Source: Pseudomonadota bacterium
GTDB taxonomy: Bacteria; Myxococcota; Myxococcia; Myxococcales; Myxococcaceae
Reading direction: 5' to 3'
NCBI GenBank assembly: GCA_023426545.1
Contig: JAFAAN010000066.1
Span: forward strand, 62,001-126,000
DNA length: 64,000 nt
Shown piece by piece: positions 46,497 through 56,365 of this stretch. Numbering within the stretch: the first letter of the stretch is position 1; every line of letters begins with the position of its first letter. The notes under the pieces are model-generated. The model was not told the origin of the DNA and ran no database searches. It saw only the letters and a list, made by a program, of their open reading frames with translations. A program made the position numbers and the translations under genes.

Positions 46497-49400
46497 ATGG
46501 CAACTGACGGTGGCAAGGGCGCGGCGCCCGCGGGCGAGGCGGCGCTGGAAGGCGGCAGCTACGAGGTCATCCGGGCGCGGCTCCTGGCGCAGGCGGACGT
46601 CCTCGGGGCGAAGGCGACGGACCTCAACGGCCGGCGCAAGGTGCTCTTCGGCGGGACGGAGCTGACCGTCATCGGCAACGAGCGGGTGCGCACCGAGAAC
46701 AACTGCATCCCGTGTGACATCGCCAGCGTCGGCAAGTACCTGCTCTTCGGCTACAACGTCTTCATCGGCTTGAAGCGCGAGACGTCGGTGTCCGACGTGT
46801 TCTCGCTGCACAAGTTCGAGAGGACGGCCGACGGCTTCGACCTCTCCGCCGTGCCCAGCACCGAGGCGGGTGGGTTCCTGGCGGACCCCCGCTTCGTGAA
46901 GGACTTCGGCGAGCTCTACAAGTACTACAAGGACGCGAAGCTCCTTCAGGTTCGCAAGCTGGACTCGCGCCTGCTGGCCATCTTCCAGACGGGCCAGTCG
47001 CTGCGCGACATCAAGGTCTTCCGCTTCAGCCTGGACCTGGAGGGCCGCGCCACCTATCTGGACAACCAGGGGGAGCGCGACCACGTCTTCCCGCCGTCGC
47101 ACGACTTCGAGTGGACGGTGGCCACGCGCGACAACTACGTCACCGGCCAGCACCCGCACGTCAACGTGCTGGACCAGGTGTTCGTGGAGACGGTGAAGGG
47201 TGACCTCACCATCAAGGTGGAGGACAACACCTCCACCGGCATGGGCATCTACAGCGAGCCCGTGGACGACCCGGACCAGTCGCTGGACGACGCCGAGTTC
47301 GCCTGGGCGCAGGTGGGCTCGCTCATCCTGCTGCGCGTGCTGCCCTTCCGGGAGAAGGTGTACCGCTACCTCGTCTTCAACTCCCGCACGCAGCACGTGG
47401 TGCGCATCGACGCCATCGGGCAGGCCTGTGTGCGGCTGCCGGAGGACCAGGGCATCGTCTTCCCGGGGGGCTATTACCTCCAGACGGGGGACTTCAAGGT
47501 CTTCGACGGCGCCGCCGCCTCGGAGGGCATGGAGTTCCAGCGGGCCATCCGTTCGCCCAACGGCGAGGACGTGCTCTACATCTTCCACCGGCGCACGGAC
47601 GGCTCCTACGTCCTGTTCCCCTACAACCTGGTGCGCAAGGAGGTGCAGAACCCCCTGGTCGCCCAAGGCATGAGCCTCTTCTCCGACGGGCAGCTGGTCA
47701 TCTTCCGGTCCTCGTCGGATGAGCCCACCCGCGTCCACCCGATGCAGGTCTGGCAGACGCCCTTCGTCTCCGCGGAGCACGCGGCGGCCACGCCGCCTGC
47801 GCCCGGCTACCTGGGCAAGGTGGGCAACGCGGAGCTGGTGCGTGGCATCTCCGACGCGCTGACGATTCAGCGCGTCGCGAAGTCGGAGAAGCCCACGCGG
47901 CGCACCTACGAGGACCTGGTGGCCGCGGCCACGCGCGCGCTGGACGCGTACTACTGGCTGGGCCATGAGGAGACCGGACTTCAGGAGCCGGTGGAGACCC
48001 TGCGGCGCACCGCCGAGCTCATCATCGATGAGTTCGAGAAGGTGGTCGCGATGCAGAAGCGCGCCACCGAGTCGCTGGCGGCGGCGGAGGTGGAGCAGGA
48101 GGCGCTGCTGCTGCGCGTGCAGCCGGAGAACCTCTCCCACGCCGAGGCCTTCATGCAGGCGCTCGCGGACCTGCGCAAGCAGCGCGGTCACCTGATCACG
48201 CTGAAGGACATCCGCTACATGGACCTGGGGCGCGTGGACGCCCTGGAGGCCGCGGTGGTGGAGGCCTCCGACCGGGTCAGCGCGGCCTGCGTGGAGTTCC
48301 TCCAGACGGGGGAGGCGCTGGCGCCCCTGGCCTCGCGCCTGGATGAGCTGCTGGCGCAGCTGGAGCCGTTGCAGACCTCCGTGGAGCTGGCTCCGCTGGG
48401 CGAGGACGTGGACCGGACGGCCCACGGCCTGGAGGTCCTGGGCGAGGTCGTCGGCGGACTTCAGGTGGGCGACCCGCTGGCCCGGGCCCGCATCCTGGAG
48501 GGCATCTCCGAGCTCTTCAGCCGCCTCAACCGGGTGCGCGCCAGCCTCGCGGCCAAGCGCAAGGAGCTGTCCGGCCGCGAGAAGCGGGCGGAGTTCGGCG
48601 CGCAGTTCAAGCTGCTGGGGCAGAGCATCGAGAGCTCGCTGTCGCAGACGGACACCCCGGAGCGCTGCGACGAGGCGATGTCCCGCCTCACCGTGCAGTT
48701 GGAGGAACTGGAGGGCCGCTTCGGCGAGTTCGACGAGTTCCTGGAGCAGATCACCCAGAAGCGCGAGGAGCTGCTGGAGGCCTTCGGCGCGCGCAAGCAG
48801 TCGCTCGTGGACGAGCGGCAGCGCCGCGCGCAGAGCATCTTCGGGGCCGCGGAGCGAATCCTCCAGGGCGTGCAGCGCCGCGCGAAGTCCTTCAAGACGG
48901 ACGACGAGCTCAACGGCTACTTCGCCTCCGACGCGATGATCCTCAAGCTGCGTCAGCTCGCTGACCAGCTCATGGAGTTGCAGGACAGCGTCCGCGCGGA
49001 CGAGGTGCAGTCGCGCGTGAAGTCCGCGAAGCAGGACGCGCTGCGGGCGCTGCGCGACCGGCAGGACCTGTTCGCGGACGGTGACGCGCTCATCAAGCTG
49101 GGCGCGTACCGCTTCAACGTCAACACGCAGCCGCTGGACCTGACGCTCCTGCCGCGCGACGGGGAGCTCTACCTCCAGCTCACCGGTACGGACTACGCGC
49201 AGCGGGTGGAGGACGCGGAGCTGCTGAAGTACCGGGATTTCTGGGACCAGCACCTGGTCTCCGAGTCGCCCGGCGTGTACCGCTCCGAATACCTCGCGGG
49301 CTGCCTCCTGGCGGACGCGGAGGAGGGCAAGGCAGGCCAGTCCCTGGCGGCGCTCCATGAGGCGCTGGTGGGGGGCACGCTGCTGGAGAAGGTGCGAGCC

Positions 49401-52034
49401 TACGCGGCCGACCGCTTCGACGAGGGCTATGAGCGCGGCGTGCATGACGCGGACGCAGCCGCCATCCTGGAGAAGCTGCTAGGGCTGCACCAGGGCGCCG
49501 GCCTGCTGCGCTTTGCGCCGGAGCCGCGCGCATGGGCGGCCCTGTATTGGGTCTTCGACGCCGACGAGGCGGGCAGGGCGGTGTTCCAGCGGCGCGCGCG
49601 GAGCCTCGCCCGGCTGCGCAGCACCTTCGCCTCCGGCGGCAGTCTGGCCGAGGTTGGTGACGCGCTAGGCGAGCGCATCGGTGCGTTCCTCACCGCGCAC
49701 GGGTTGAAGCACTCGCCCACCGAGGCGATGCAGGCGGGCCGCTACCTGGTCGAGGAGCTGGGTGCGGACCACCCGCGCTTCACCACCAGCGGCGAGGCGC
49801 TGGTGCTGAGGGACGCGTTCCTCCATGCGCTGGACCGCCTTGGGACGCGCTCCGCGTTCGAGGATGACCTGCGGGGGCTGGAGAAGGACCTGGGCGCCCG
49901 GCTGGAGCTCGCCCGGGTGTGGTTGGATGGCTACCTGGCCCAGCGCGAGGAAGGCCCGGGGGACGCCGTCCACGTGGCGCTGGAGACGGCGGTGCTGCTG
50001 CTCACCGGCACCAAGCTGGACCGCGAGTCCGCGGGAGCGCTCACGGCCACCGAGGTCTCCGGGTTGCTGGGCAACCACCCGCGCATCCAGGACCGGAAGC
50101 TGCCGCTGCGCCTGGACGAGTTCCTGGCGCGCCTGAGCGAGTTCCGCCAGGTGCGCGTGCCGCAATACCTGGCATACCGGGCCATGCAGCGCGAGATGCT
50201 GGAGCGCGAGCGCCGGAAGCTGCGCCTGGACGAGCTGACGCCGAAGGTCCTGAGCTCCTTCGTGCGCAACCGGCTCATCGACGAGGTGTACCTGCCGCTC
50301 ATCGGCGCGAACCTGGCGAAGCAGCTCGGCGCCGCGGGCGAGGGCAAGCGCACCGACCGCATGGGCATGCTGCTGCTCATGTCTCCGCCGGGCTACGGCA
50401 AGACGACGCTGATGGAGTACGTCGCCAGCCGCCTGGGCCTCAACTTCGTGAAGGTGAACGGCCCCGCGCTGGGGCACTCCGTGAAGTCGTTGGACCCGGC
50501 CGAGGCGCCCAACGCCACCGCGCGGCAGGAGGTGGAGCGCATCAACCTGTCCTTCGAGATGGGCAACAACGTGATGCTCTATCTCGACGACATCCAGCAC
50601 ACGGACCCGGAGCTGCTCCAGAAGTTCATCTCGCTGTGCGACGGCCAGCGCCGGGTGGAGGGCGTGTGGAACGGCCGGACGCGCACCTATGACCTGCGCG
50701 GCAAGAAGTTCTGCGTCGTCATGGCCGGCAACCCGTACACGGAGACGGGTGAGCGCTTCCGCATTCCGGACATGCTCGCGAACCGCGCGGACACCTACAA
50801 CCTGGGTGACATCCTCGATGGCAAGGAGCACCTGTTCGCGCTCAGCTACATCGAGAACGCGCTCACGTCGAACCCGGTGACGGCGCCGCTGGCCACCCGC
50901 GATCCGTCGGACACCCACCGCCTCATCCGCATGGCGCAGGGCGAGGAGATCCAGACGGGCGAGCTGAAGCACGGCTACGCGGCGGCGGAGCTCCAGGAGC
51001 TCATCGCCGTGTTCCAGCGCATGTTCCGCGCCCAGTCGGTCCTGTTGAAGGTGAACCTGCAGTACATCGCCTCGGCGGCGCAGGACGAGCGCTTCCGGAC
51101 CGAGCCCGCGTTCAAGTTGCAGGGCAGCTACCGCAACATGAACAAGCTCACCGAGAAGATTGTCGCGGCGATGACCGACGACGAGCTCGAGCGGCTCATC
51201 GACGACCACTACCAGGGGGAGTCGCAGACGCTGACGACGGCGGCCGAGCAGAACCTGCTCAAGCTGGCGGAGATGCGCGGCCGGCTCACGCCGGAGAAGG
51301 CGAAGCGCTGGGAGGAGATCAAGCAGGGCTTCGCGCGCGTGAAGCGCATGGGCGGCAAGGACGACGACCCGGTGGCTCGCGTCACGGGACAGCTCAGCGG
51401 CATCGAGGAGCAGCTCGGCGCGGTGCGGGACGCGGTGGTGCAGGCGGCCACCCAGGTCACCGCCAGCAACGTCCGGGAGGAGGAGCCGGGCGCGGTGGTG
51501 GAGGTGCTGCCGCGCCTGGAGTCCCTGCGCGAGGCCGTGCTGGAGGTGGCCAAGGTGGGCCGCGAGGCCGCGAAGGCGAAGCCGGCACCGGTGGCCGCTC
51601 CTGTCGCGGCGGGGCCGGACCTGACGCCGTACCTCAAGCACCTGGCGCACCTGCTCAAGGCGCTCACGGAGCGGGTGGCGGCCCAGGCGGAGGAGAAGGC
51701 GTCCGCGCCCACCGTGCGGACGGCGGCGCTCGCACCCGCGCCGGACTTCGGCCCGTACATGGAGCAGCTCTCCCGCGCCATCACCGCGCTGGCCGATCGC
51801 CCGGTGAACGTGTCCGCGAGCGTGCCGGCCGAGGCGCTCCAGAGGACGGCGCTGTCGGGGCCGTCTCCGGCGGAGCTGAGCCGGCAGATCGAACTGGTGG
51901 AAGGCGTGCTGCTCCCGCTGGAGCGCGCCTCGCGCCGCGCCATTCAAGGCGAGGGCGAGGGCGTGAAGTCGCTCCAGGTCTGGCAGAACGTCACCGAGGC
52001 CCTGGAGTTGCTGCGCTCCATGCTGCGGCGCTGA
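46497..52034 (+). CDS. Giant DUF3686-type AAA+ ATPase (annotated elsewhere as DNA repair ATPase)
   Basis: Protein of 1,845 residues. The N-terminal 430 residues are a beta-rich region of DUF3686 type (with FGGTELTVIGNERVRTENNC). Helical coiled-coil regions span about 470-870 and again to 1280. The AAA+ domain carries Walker A PPGYGKTT at 1297-1304, Walker B VMLYLDDIQ near 1360 and the sensor Asn in VVMAGNPYTETGERF near 1405, with a MoxR-like appearance. The last 350 residues are Ala/Val/Glu-rich helices. Database names call this family a DNA-repair ATPase, but evidence for that role is thin. Linkage to a flotillin and an OB-fold membrane protein suggests a membrane-associated remodelling machine. 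It follows the flotillin after 141 bp containing two GC hairpins. Confidence 0.85.
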   Translation: MATDGGKGAAPAGEAALEGGSYEVIRARLLAQADVLGAKATDLNGRRKVLFGGTELTVIGNERVRTENNCIPCDIASVGKYLLFGYNVFIGLKRETSVSDVFSLHKFERTADGFDLSAVPSTEAGGFLADPRFVKDFGELYKYYKDAKLLQVRKLDSRLLAIFQTGQSLRDIKVFRFSLDLEGRATYLDNQGERDHVFPPSHDFEWTVATRDNYVTGQHPHVNVLDQVFVETVKGDLTIKVEDNTSTGMGIYSEPVDDPDQSLDDAEFAWAQVGSLILLRVLPFREKVYRYLVFNSRTQHVVRIDAIGQACVRLPEDQGIVFPGGYYLQTGDFKVFDGAAASEGMEFQRAIRSPNGEDVLYIFHRRTDGSYVLFPYNLVRKEVQNPLVAQGMSLFSDGQLVIFRSSSDEPTRVHPMQVWQTPFVSAEHAAATPPAPGYLGKVGNAELVRGISDALTIQRVAKSEKPTRRTYEDLVAAATRALDAYYWLGHEETGLQEPVETLRRTAELIIDEFEKVVAMQKRATESLAAAEVEQEALLLRVQPENLSHAEAFMQALADLRKQRGHLITLKDIRYMDLGRVDALEAAVVEASDRVSAACVEFLQTGEALAPLASRLDELLAQLEPLQTSVELAPLGEDVDRTAHGLEVLGEVVGGLQVGDPLARARILEGISELFSRLNRVRASLAAKRKELSGREKRAEFGAQFKLLGQSIESSLSQTDTPERCDEAMSRLTVQLEELEGRFGEFDEFLEQITQKREELLEAFGARKQSLVDERQRRAQSIFGAAERILQGVQRRAKSFKTDDELNGYFASDAMILKLRQLADQLMELQDSVRADEVQSRVKSAKQDALRALRDRQDLFADGDALIKLGAYRFNVNTQPLDLTLLPRDGELYLQLTGTDYAQRVEDAELLKYRDFWDQHLVSESPGVYRSEYLAGCLLADAEEGKAGQSLAALHEALVGGTLLEKVRAYAADRFDEGYERGVHDADAAAILEKLLGLHQGAGLLRFAPEPRAWAALYWVFDADEAGRAVFQRRARSLARLRSTFASGGSLAEVGDALGERIGAFLTAHGLKHSPTEAMQAGRYLVEELGADHPRFTTSGEALVLRDAFLHALDRLGTRSAFEDDLRGLEKDLGARLELARVWLDGYLAQREEGPGDAVHVALETAVLLLTGTKLDRESAGALTATEVSGLLGNHPRIQDRKLPLRLDEFLARLSEFRQVRVPQYLAYRAMQREMLERERRKLRLDELTPKVLSSFVRNRLIDEVYLPLIGANLAKQLGAAGEGKRTDRMGMLLLMSPPGYGKTTLMEYVASRLGLNFVKVNGPALGHSVKSLDPAEAPNATARQEVERINLSFEMGNNVMLYLDDIQHTDPELLQKFISLCDGQRRVEGVWNGRTRTYDLRGKKFCVVMAGNPYTETGERFRIPDMLANRADTYNLGDILDGKEHLFALSYIENALTSNPVTAPLATRDPSDTHRLIRMAQGEEIQTGELKHGYAAAELQELIAVFQRMFRAQSVLLKVNLQYIASAAQDERFRTEPAFKLQGSYRNMNKLTEKIVAAMTDDELERLIDDHYQGESQTLTTAAEQNLLKLAEMRGRLTPEKAKRWEEIKQGFARVKRMGGKDDDPVARVTGQLSGIEEQLGAVRDAVVQAATQVTASNVREEEPGAVVEVLPRLESLREAVLEVAKVGREAAKAKPAPVAAPVAAGPDLTPYLKHLAHLLKALTERVAAQAEEKASAPTVRTAALAPAPDFGPYMEQLSRAITALADRPVNVSASVPAEALQRTALSGPSPAELSRQIELVEGVLLPLERASRRAIQGEGEGVKSLQVWQNVTEALELLRSMLRR

Positions 52035-52047
52035 GGGGCGCCGCGCG

Positions 52048-52743
52048 CTAGCGGAACTGGCCGGAGCCCTCGACGCTGGCGTTGTCGAGGACCCGGCTCA
52101 GCGTGTCCTCCAGTTGCTGGCCGTCCACGGCGGTGACGCGGACGGAGAAGGCGCCATCGCCCATGCCGCTCGCGTTGACGAAGTAGTTGTAGCTCTCGCG
52201 CGGGACCTCCTGCCAGGCGCCGGAGCCCCGCCGCCACTCCAGCTTCTGGATGGGCAGGCGGTGGTTGCGGACCTGGATGGCGGTCCACCAGGGGTTGCTG
52301 CCGTTCTTGAAGTGGTACTCGATGTTGCCCGCCACGTCGCAGGACACCGGGGTCCAGGTGATGTTCACCCGGCCCTGCTGCATCTCCGCGATGCGGGCGA
52401 AGGCCGCGCGGCTCAGGTCCAGGTGGCCGGACGCGCACTCCGGACAGCGGTCCACGATGCGCACGCGGACGGAGCCCTTGGGGCCGACGATGTCCACGCA
52501 CTGGCCACACGCCGCGCTGTTGGCGTACTGGGGCGTGTTCATGGCCGCCACCATCAGGTCACCCGTCGGCTCGAAGCTGCAATTCCCCGAGCCGTCGGCG
52601 TCGTAGTACGTGGCGATGCCTTGCTGCTCCTCGCCCAGCGGCGCACCGCCGCCGGACGGGTCTTCACTGCAGCCGCCGCAGGCCAGGAGGAGCGCGGCGG
52701 CGGGGACGAGGAAACGTCGGGACTGTGAGCGGGGTGGGTGCAT
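52048..52743 (-). CDS. Bacterial expansin-like lipoprotein
   Basis: Secreted cell-wall-loosening protein of 231 residues. A signal peptide ends in a lipobox (LLLACGG). Domain 1 (about 42-130) is a six-stranded double-psi barrel, with ATYYDADGSGNCSFEP, AACGQCVDIVGPKGSVRVRI, and DRCPECASGHLDLSRAAF including the conserved Asp. Domain 2 (about 140-228) is the CBM63-type carbohydrate-binding part with WWTAIQVRNHRLPIQKLEW, the aromatic platform of EXLX1. Expansins loosen cellulose or peptidoglycan without hydrolysis. It converges on the AAA+ gene (13-bp gap). It could help predation or substrate attachment. Confidence 0.88.
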   Translation of the reverse strand: MHPPRSQSRRFLVPAAALLLACGGCSEDPSGGGAPLGEEQQGIATYYDADGSGNCSFEPTGDLMVAAMNTPQYANSAACGQCVDIVGPKGSVRVRIVDRCPECASGHLDLSRAAFARIAEMQQGRVNITWTPVSCDVAGNIEYHFKNGSNPWWTAIQVRNHRLPIQKLEWRRGSGAWQEVPRESYNYFVNASGMGDGAFSVRVTAVDGQQLEDTLSRVLDNASVEGSGQFR

Positions 52744-52784
52744 GGCCGCTCAGCATATCCCGTTGCCCGGGCAGCGGCGGGGCG

Positions 52785-54536
52785 TCAGCGTCCGCGGGCG
52801 GAAGCGCCCTTCAGGGCGCGGGCCTGGGTCACCAGGCCGAGGAACTCGTCACGGTCAGCGAGGCCCTCGGTGGCGCCCGCGGCCAGCTTCTCGGCGGTGG
52901 CGAGGCTCCAGCCCTCCGCCGCGGGGCTGTCGCGAAGGATGTCCGCGGTAGCGGCCACGGCGAGGGCGAAGCGGAAGTCCGACGACGCGCCCGCAAGTGA
53001 CGAGCGGAGCGTGGACCGCTGGAACGGGAAGGCCTGCTCGGAGGCCTCGGTGCCGTTGGGGGCCTTGGCGCGGACGCGCACGGTGGCCAGGGGCTCCGCG
53101 GGGGCCGCGCCCGTCAGCTCCACCTCGTACAGGGCCGTGACGTTGTGGCCCGCGCCAATCTCACCCGCGTCCACCTTGTCGTTGCGGAAGTCCTGGTCGG
53201 CGATGTCGCGGTTCTCGTAGCCCAGCAGGCGGTAGCGGCGGACGGAAGCGGGGTTGAACTCGACCTGGAGCTTCACGTCCTTGGCGATGACCTCCAGCGT
53301 CCCGGTGAGCTGCGTCTCGAAGACCTTCCGCGCCTCGCGGAGGCTGTCCACGTAGAAGCAGTTACCGTTGCCCTTGTCGGCGAGCTTCTCCATCAGGTCA
53401 TCGCGGTAGTTGCCCATGCCGAAGCCCACGGCGGTGAGCGTGACGCCTTCGGCCGTGTACTTGCGGATGCTCTCCAGCATCGCGTTGGCGCTCAGGTTCT
53501 GCCCGATGTTGGCATCGCCGTCGGTGAGGACGATGACGCGCGACACGACGTTGCCGGAGGCCTTCTTCACCGCGTGGCGGTAGGCCAGCTCCATGCCGGA
53601 GCCCATCGCGGTGCCGCCGCCCGCCTGGAGCGAGTCGATGGCGTCGTGGATGCGCTTCACGTCAGTGGCCGGCGTCGGGGGCAACACGTCCCGCGTAGAG
53701 CCTGCGTACGTGACGACGGCCACGGTGTCGTTCTCATTGAGGTTCTTGACGGCGATCTTGATGGCCTCTTTCGCGAGCGGCAGCTTGTCCTCCGAGGACA
53801 TGGAGCCGCTGGTGTCCACGAGGAACACCAGGTGCGCGGGCTTGCGCTGCGAGCGTGAGACGACCTTGCCTTGTACCCCCACGCGCAGGAAGTGGCGCTT
53901 GTCATCGAAGGGCGAGGGCGCGCCCTCCAGGTGCACGCTGAATGCGCCCGTCTCCGGAGGCGCATAGCGGAACTTGAAGTAGTTGACGAACTCCTCCACG
54001 CGGACTGCGGAGGTCGGCGGGAGCCTGCCCCGGGTGAGGTAGCGGCGCGACACGGCGTACGAAGCGGTGTCCACGTCCGCGGCGAAGGTGGAGAGCGCGT
54101 CCCTGGCCGTGTCGACGAAGCCGTGAGCCTTCCAGGCCGCGAACGTGTTGCCGCCCGTGTCGTCCTGTGGCGGCGCGCTCTCGCTGTCGTAGGCGGGCTT
54201 GGAGGGCATGGCTGGCGTGGGCGCGCGGCGCTCCAGGTGGTCCCCCTTGCCTCGAGCGAGCGCCTTGGCCGGTGCGGGGGCCTCGCGCCGGGCGGGCATC
54301 GTGGGCATCGGCGCGGGTGCGGCGGCTGGCGCTCCGGCGAGCGACTGAGATGCTGGGACGGGCGCATCGGCGGCCTTGTCCAGGCCGGATGGCCTCGAAG
54401 TCGCCGCCATCTCGGCCTCGGCGTGGGGGCGTTCGTCCGCGGTCGGGCTCCGGCTGACGCAGGCGGGCTGCGTGCTGACGACGAACAGGGCACTTCCCCA
54501 GGCGGTCAACTGGCGCTTCAGCGAGAAGGGGGACAT
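52785..54536 (-). CDS. YfbK-type von Willebrand factor A domain protein
   Basis: Exported protein of 583 residues. An N-terminal signal ends at a possible lipobox (STQPAC). A Pro/Ala-rich linker and an N-terminal vWF-A-associated domain (FAADVDTASYAVSRRYL) precede the VWA domain at about 270-440. Its metal-ion site is complete: DTSGSMSS, the Thr in GGGTAMGSG, and LTDGD. A DUF3520-type C-terminal domain follows. Such proteins bind partners through metal-dependent adhesion; the partner is unknown. The ATG at 54536 has GGAG six bases upstream. In-frame starts further up run into the divergent gene. It is divergent from the VOC gene across 144 bp. Confidence 0.88.
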   Translation of the reverse strand: MSPFSLKRQLTAWGSALFVVSTQPACVSRSPTADERPHAEAEMAATSRPSGLDKAADAPVPASQSLAGAPAAAPAPMPTMPARREAPAPAKALARGKGDHLERRAPTPAMPSKPAYDSESAPPQDDTGGNTFAAWKAHGFVDTARDALSTFAADVDTASYAVSRRYLTRGRLPPTSAVRVEEFVNYFKFRYAPPETGAFSVHLEGAPSPFDDKRHFLRVGVQGKVVSRSQRKPAHLVFLVDTSGSMSSEDKLPLAKEAIKIAVKNLNENDTVAVVTYAGSTRDVLPPTPATDVKRIHDAIDSLQAGGGTAMGSGMELAYRHAVKKASGNVVSRVIVLTDGDANIGQNLSANAMLESIRKYTAEGVTLTAVGFGMGNYRDDLMEKLADKGNGNCFYVDSLREARKVFETQLTGTLEVIAKDVKLQVEFNPASVRRYRLLGYENRDIADQDFRNDKVDAGEIGAGHNVTALYEVELTGAAPAEPLATVRVRAKAPNGTEASEQAFPFQRSTLRSSLAGASSDFRFALAVAATADILRDSPAAEGWSLATAEKLAAGATEGLADRDEFLGLVTQARALKGASARGR

Positions 54537-54680
54537 CGGGTCTCCAAGGTCGATGAGTGAGGAGGTCGCCGCCTGGAAACGCATGGCCTTCAATAACGGT
54601 CTACGGTGAAGCGATTTCCGGCCAGCGCCCGCGATGGGCGTCCTTGTCTGGCGCAGCCCTGTCTGACAGGGTGCAGGTCC

Positions 54681-55169
<489 letters not shown>

Positions 55170-55179
55170 GGCCCGCGCG

Positions 55180-56301
55180 TCACCGCCCGGCGGGGGCTTG
55201 CTGCCCCTGCCGGAGGATGCGCTCCGCGAGGCTCCGGAACGCGGGCCTCGCCACGCGCTCCACCCGGTCCAGGGCCACGCACAGCGCAAAGGTGAGGCCG
55301 ATGAGGATGGCGGTCAGCACCCAGTACTGGAGCCAGCCGCTGCTATCTCCCCAGAAGCGCTGGAAGGAGAAGACGCCGCCGAGCCGGTAGAACAGCAGCA
55401 TCTCGTGGAAGAAGTACGCGGACAGCGACGAGGTGCCGAACGCCTCCACGAAGCGCCGCAGCCGGGAGGGTGTCGCGTTCGCCGGTACGCGGGCCTCCAA
55501 CCACGTCAGGACGAGCAGCACCGTGCTGACCCAGCCGAAGCGCGCCGCGGCATTGGAGGGGTTGGCGACGAAGAAGCGGTGCGGCGGGTAGAGGCCATAG
55601 AGGTGGTCGCCTAGCACGACGCCGGCGAGGCCCAGGGCCATCAGCACCGCCAGCGCCCGGACGAGCCCGGCGCGTCCCCAGGCGCCCGCGATGGTCCCCG
55701 CGAAGACGCCGAGCCACGCGTACCCCAGCCACGGCAGCAGCGGGAAGGGGGCGAAGGAGGACTTCTCCGTCAGGGTGGCCCAGGGCCCATCCACCTGCTC
55801 GCCGAGCGGCGACACGGCGAAGGTGACCATGGCGAGGACGAAGGCGCTGGCGCTCAACACCCGGGGGCGCGCGGACAGGAGCGCCGCCACTGGCAGGACG
55901 ATGAGCAGGCAGAGGCCCACGCATTGGAGGATGTCCATGCGGAGGATCCACACTGGCTCGCGAAGCAGGGGGAACCAGGCCCAGTTGACCAGGGTGGCCA
56001 CCGCGAGCACCTCGCCAGCGCGGCGGAGGTTGCGGTGGACGCGGGAGCGCACCGTGCCGCTCGCGGCGCTGCGAACCATCATCAGGGCGGTCGCGAAGCC
56101 CGCGGAGAAGATGAACGCGGGGGCGACCAGTCCGTCCACGCGCAGCAGCCGCGCCACCCAGATACTGCGCCGCAGCTCGGGCGTCAGCAGGGCCAGGGTG
56201 TGCGTCTGGATCATGAACAGCACCGCGATGCCCCGCAGCCAGTCGATGGCTCGGATGCGCTCGCGGGAGAGGAGGGACGGAGAGGCGGGCGTGGACGTCA
56301 C
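55180..56301 (-). CDS. HGSNAT/DUF1624-type multi-pass membrane acyltransferase-like protein
   Basis: Integral membrane protein of 373 residues with about ten hydrophobic helices. The start IRAIDWLRGIAVLFMIQTHT is the signature of DUF1624/DUF418 and heparan-alpha-glucosaminide N-acetyltransferase-like proteins, and contains the conserved D, R and His. A mid-protein ILRMDILQCVGLCL and late YFFHEMLLFYR fit the same group. The likely role is transfer of an acyl group to an envelope sugar across the inner membrane, inferred from family only. A 64-bp gap separates it from the SDR gene on the same strand, so the two may be co-expressed. Confidence 0.83.
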   Translation of the reverse strand: MTSTPASPSLLSRERIRAIDWLRGIAVLFMIQTHTLALLTPELRRSIWVARLLRVDGLVAPAFIFSAGFATALMMVRSAASGTVRSRVHRNLRRAGEVLAVATLVNWAWFPLLREPVWILRMDILQCVGLCLLIVLPVAALLSARPRVLSASAFVLAMVTFAVSPLGEQVDGPWATLTEKSSFAPFPLLPWLGYAWLGVFAGTIAGAWGRAGLVRALAVLMALGLAGVVLGDHLYGLYPPHRFFVANPSNAAARFGWVSTVLLVLTWLEARVPANATPSRLRRFVEAFGTSSLSAYFFHEMLLFYRLGGVFSFQRFWGDSSGWLQYWVLTAILIGLTFALCVALDRVERVARPAFRSLAERILRQGQQAPAGR

Positions 56302-56365
56302 GGGCCGCCTACCCTACGGCATCAGCGTATCCGGCTCACGTGATTGCTGGCGCCCACGGAGCTGG

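Noticed and set aside
46413..49445. 1,010-codon minus-strand open frame
   Set aside because: Antisense shadow of the giant AAA+ gene; composition is biased and no motif is seen.
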